From Favolaschia claudopus (lineage: Eukaryota > Basidiomycota > Agaricomycetes > Agaricales > Mycenaceae): a stretch of 64,000 bases of DNA. The notes under the pieces were generated by a model that searched no databases, had not been told where the DNA came from, and was given only the letters and a program-made list of their open reading frames with translations. This document shows positions 62,401 through 64,000 of this stretch, piece after piece. Location: NCBI GenBank assembly GCA_037176885.1, contig JAWWNJ010000123.1, forward strand, positions 558,001 through 622,000, read 5' to 3'. The position numbers and the translations under genes are program-made. Position 1 is the first letter of the stretch, and each line of letters opens with the position of its first letter.

Positions 62401-64000
62401 CTTTGCTAGCGTGAGCCACCGGAACCTCGAAAGGGCATCTGCTACGGAATTTTCGTCTGTTGGGATCCAGACAGGGCGGAAAGTGAAGTCCTTCTGAACA
62501 GCAAGGAGAGCGAACTGGCGGAAAAGCGCTTGGGTAGGAGGATGATCAATAGAGCCAGACTGCAGACAGGTAGAGATGGCCTCGTTATCAATACGAAAGA
62601 TAACCTCCAACCCAGCCCAACAGTGACCCCAGACCTCCGCTGCCCGTAGCACAGCACGCATCTCCTTCCAATGGATTGGATGGCGTTCATACTTCACCGG
62701 AACAGGTTCAGTGAAGAAAAGGTCACCACCTCCCCAGTAACCGCCCAAACCCAGCTTACCACTAGCATCCGTGAAGATCTCGATGGTGGGACGCGGGGGT
62801 CCAATGGCGAAAATGCCATTGAAAGACGTGAGGAAGGTGTTCCACCACGCAATATCGAGTCGAGCAGAGGAAGGGAGACGGCGGCGCTGGTGACGGGGGA
62901 GAAGTGAAAGGCGGCGCATGAAGTCCCGGATACGGCGGGTGAAGAATCGTCCAACGGGAATCACTGACTGAGCAAAGACGAGATGGCCACAGAGTTTCTC
63001 TAGGTCATGGTAGCTGGCAGTCCGACGAGACAGGCACCCATCCAGAAAGACAAGGAGGCGAGCAAGCTTATCTTTGGGCAGACGAGCCTGCATAGCAATG
63101 GTGTCCAGCTCAATGCCAAGGAACTCAAGGCAGTGGGTCGGACCCTCCTCCTTGTCGCTGGAGATTGAGAAGCCTAGCTCCTCCGCAACTGCCCGGAAGA
63201 CAGCACGACCATGACGAGCATACTCCACACCCCTGGAAGCGGGGGTGACATTGAGCCAATCATCTAGGTAGTGCTGAATAAGTGCCATGACCTCATCCCG
63301 AGAGAGGAGGACCCAGTGATGGGCCTCCGCAAAGTAATTGTAGATGCGGGGTCCCGTACGAACCCCAAAGGGCAGGAAGATGTCGAGGAATAGACGCTTT
63401 AACCACTCAAAGCCCATCAGGTGTATATGATCAGGGTGAATGGGAATATGCCTAAAGGCCGCCTCAAGGTCTGCCTTGTAGAGGAAAGACCGTTCGCCAG
63501 CCTGCCGGATGCGCTCAATCGCCCCCATGACAGCCTCATACACCAGATGGCCAAACTCCGCTGGGATAGCGTCGTTGACGGATGAGCCAGGAGGGTACGA
63601 GAGATGATGGATACGACGACGCTTCTCACTATATTTCTTGGGCACGGAGCCCAGCGGGGACAGGACAGGCTTCACAGCAGAGTCTGTGATATCGACAATA
63701 CGCCCCAGAGAAATCTCGTGAGCAATGTCTTTATCTACTGTCTCGGGAAATGCAAGTGCAGAAGGAAGAGGGGCAGGGGCAGAGGAGGAGGGAGGAGGCA
63801 TACGTGCAGGATCTACGCCTAGAAGGACACCATGGCGGATGGCAGAGACGAGGGTCTCAGCGAACACCCGATCTGGGTAATCAATGAGGGCGTGCGCCCA
63901 AGCCTCGGGGCGCAGCTTTGAGGGCGGCATTGGCTTTGAATGAGGAGTCGTGAGCGGAAAGAGGAGGTCTGTATTAGGGCGTGCTGGAGGAAGCAGTGGT
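62311..64000 (-). CDS. DIRS-type reverse transcriptase-RNase H (5' end beyond the window)
   Basis: One uninterrupted frame of over 560 codons continues past the window edge (codons above the ATG at 63930 are open, PLTTPHSKPMPPSKL). Motifs: SPLGSVPKKYSEKRRRIHHL and NDAIPAEFGHLVYEAVMGAI, then YKADLEAAFRHIPIHPDHIH (first catalytic Asp), FLDIFLPFGVRTGPRIYNYF, ALIQHYLDDWLNV (catalytic LDD box), CLEFLGIELDTIAMQARLPK and DLEKLCGHLVFAQSVIPVGR. RNase H follows with IEIFTDASGKLGLGGYWGG, HPIHWKEMRAVLRAAEVWGH, FRIDNEAISTCLQSGSIDHP and TDENSVADALSRF. The fused reverse transcriptase-RNase H of this form is typical of DIRS elements, which integrate by a tyrosine recombinase. No recombinase is in view; it would lie beyond 64000 or be lost. 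The catalytic residues are intact. The last 30 codons lie in the repeat at 61825-62400. Confidence 0.92.
   Translation of the reverse strand, partial: PLLPPARPNTDLLFPLTTPHSKPMPPSKLRPEAWAHALIDYPDRVFAETLVSAIRHGVLLGVDPARMPPPSSSAPAPLPSALAFPETVDKDIAHEISLGRIVDITDSAVKPVLSPLGSVPKKYSEKRRRIHHLSYPPGSSVNDAIPAEFGHLVYEAVMGAIERIRQAGERSFLYKADLEAAFRHIPIHPDHIHLMGFEWLKRLFLDIFLPFGVRTGPRIYNYFAEAHHWVLLSRDEVMALIQHYLDDWLNVTPASRGVEYARHGRAVFRAVAEELGFSISSDKEEGPTHCLEFLGIELDTIAMQARLPKDKLARLLVFLDGCLSRRTASYHDLEKLCGHLVFAQSVIPVGRFFTRRIRDFMRRLSLLPRHQRRRLPSSARLDIAWWNTFLTSFNGIFAIGPPRPTIEIFTDASGKLGLGGYWGGGDLFFTEPVPVKYERHPIHWKEMRAVLRAAEVWGHCWAGLEVIFRIDNEAISTCLQSGSIDHPPTQALFRQFALLAVQKDFTFRPVWIPTDENSVADALSRFRWLTLAKLYPHWPLRKSGTRPARVAVTAPSIVIVRS

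Noticed and set aside
1..64000. CRISPR arrays, bacterial operons, rRNA genes, telomere repeats
   Set aside because: No regular repeat-spacer array, no ribosomal sequence and no TTAGGG-type array were found; intron structure and element types are fungal.

Overview
This is nuclear DNA of a filamentous basidiomycete, most likely an Agaricomycete. Three things point there. Coding regions are cut by introns of about 48-60 bases with GT(A/G)NG(T/N) donors and YAG acceptors. The mobile-element families are those typical of mushroom genomes: DUF6589 proteins, EnSpm/Plavaka-like transposases, Tad-type LINEs, copia and gypsy pol genes, a DIRS reverse transcriptase and Helitron helicase. The few host genes (Zn2Cys6 factor, SDR, chromodomain protein) carry many introns. 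No tRNA, rRNA or CRISPR array could be supported. The window is a transposon graveyard with very few host genes.

Layout. 0-5 kb: a dispersed repeat, an 8-bp-TSD MITE, a decayed DUF6589 gene (minus) and a nest of small MITEs. 5-10.5 kb: the least transposon-like stretch, with one weakly supported intron-rich gene. 10.9-17.4 kb: a copia gag-pol pseudogene holding a hAT-like MITE, then a DDE transposase pseudogene broken by a long-TIR element and by a 5'-truncated LINE. 17.8-23.5 kb: MITEs, including one with a 10-bp TSD, and dispersed repeats. 23.3-28 kb: LINE and gypsy debris plus a candidate gypsy LTR. 29.5-37 kb: two copia elements, the younger (plus strand, short LTRs at 31513 and 35783) inserted into the older (minus strand). 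37.8-40.7 kb: a Tc1/mariner relic, a non-autonomous element and repeats. 42.5-43.6 kb: a well-preserved chromodomain/AT-hook gene. 44.4-47.1 kb: an EnSpm-like transposase pseudogene. 49.3-59.0 kb: a Helitron helicase fragment fused in frame to the 5' exons of an SDR gene, next to a divergently placed Zn2Cys6 transcription factor gene. That factor gene is split by an intact 6.3-kb element. 59.7-64 kb: another EnSpm/Plavaka-like relic and a DIRS reverse transcriptase with large direct repeats.

Most notable: the element at 51999-58287. It is bounded by a 9-bp (possibly 10-bp) target-site duplication that, when one copy and the element are removed, restores the reading frame of the transcription factor. 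It carries only two genes, both apparently intact and convergent: a RecQ-like DEAH helicase and a DUF6589 protein. No known transposase is visible. An 883-bp non-autonomous relative with matching ends and its own 10-bp duplication lies at 38765-39647. Together they look like a mobile-element family whose mobility enzyme is probably the DUF6589 protein, the helicase, or both.

All calls rest on reading the sequence and remembered family motifs; no database search was possible.
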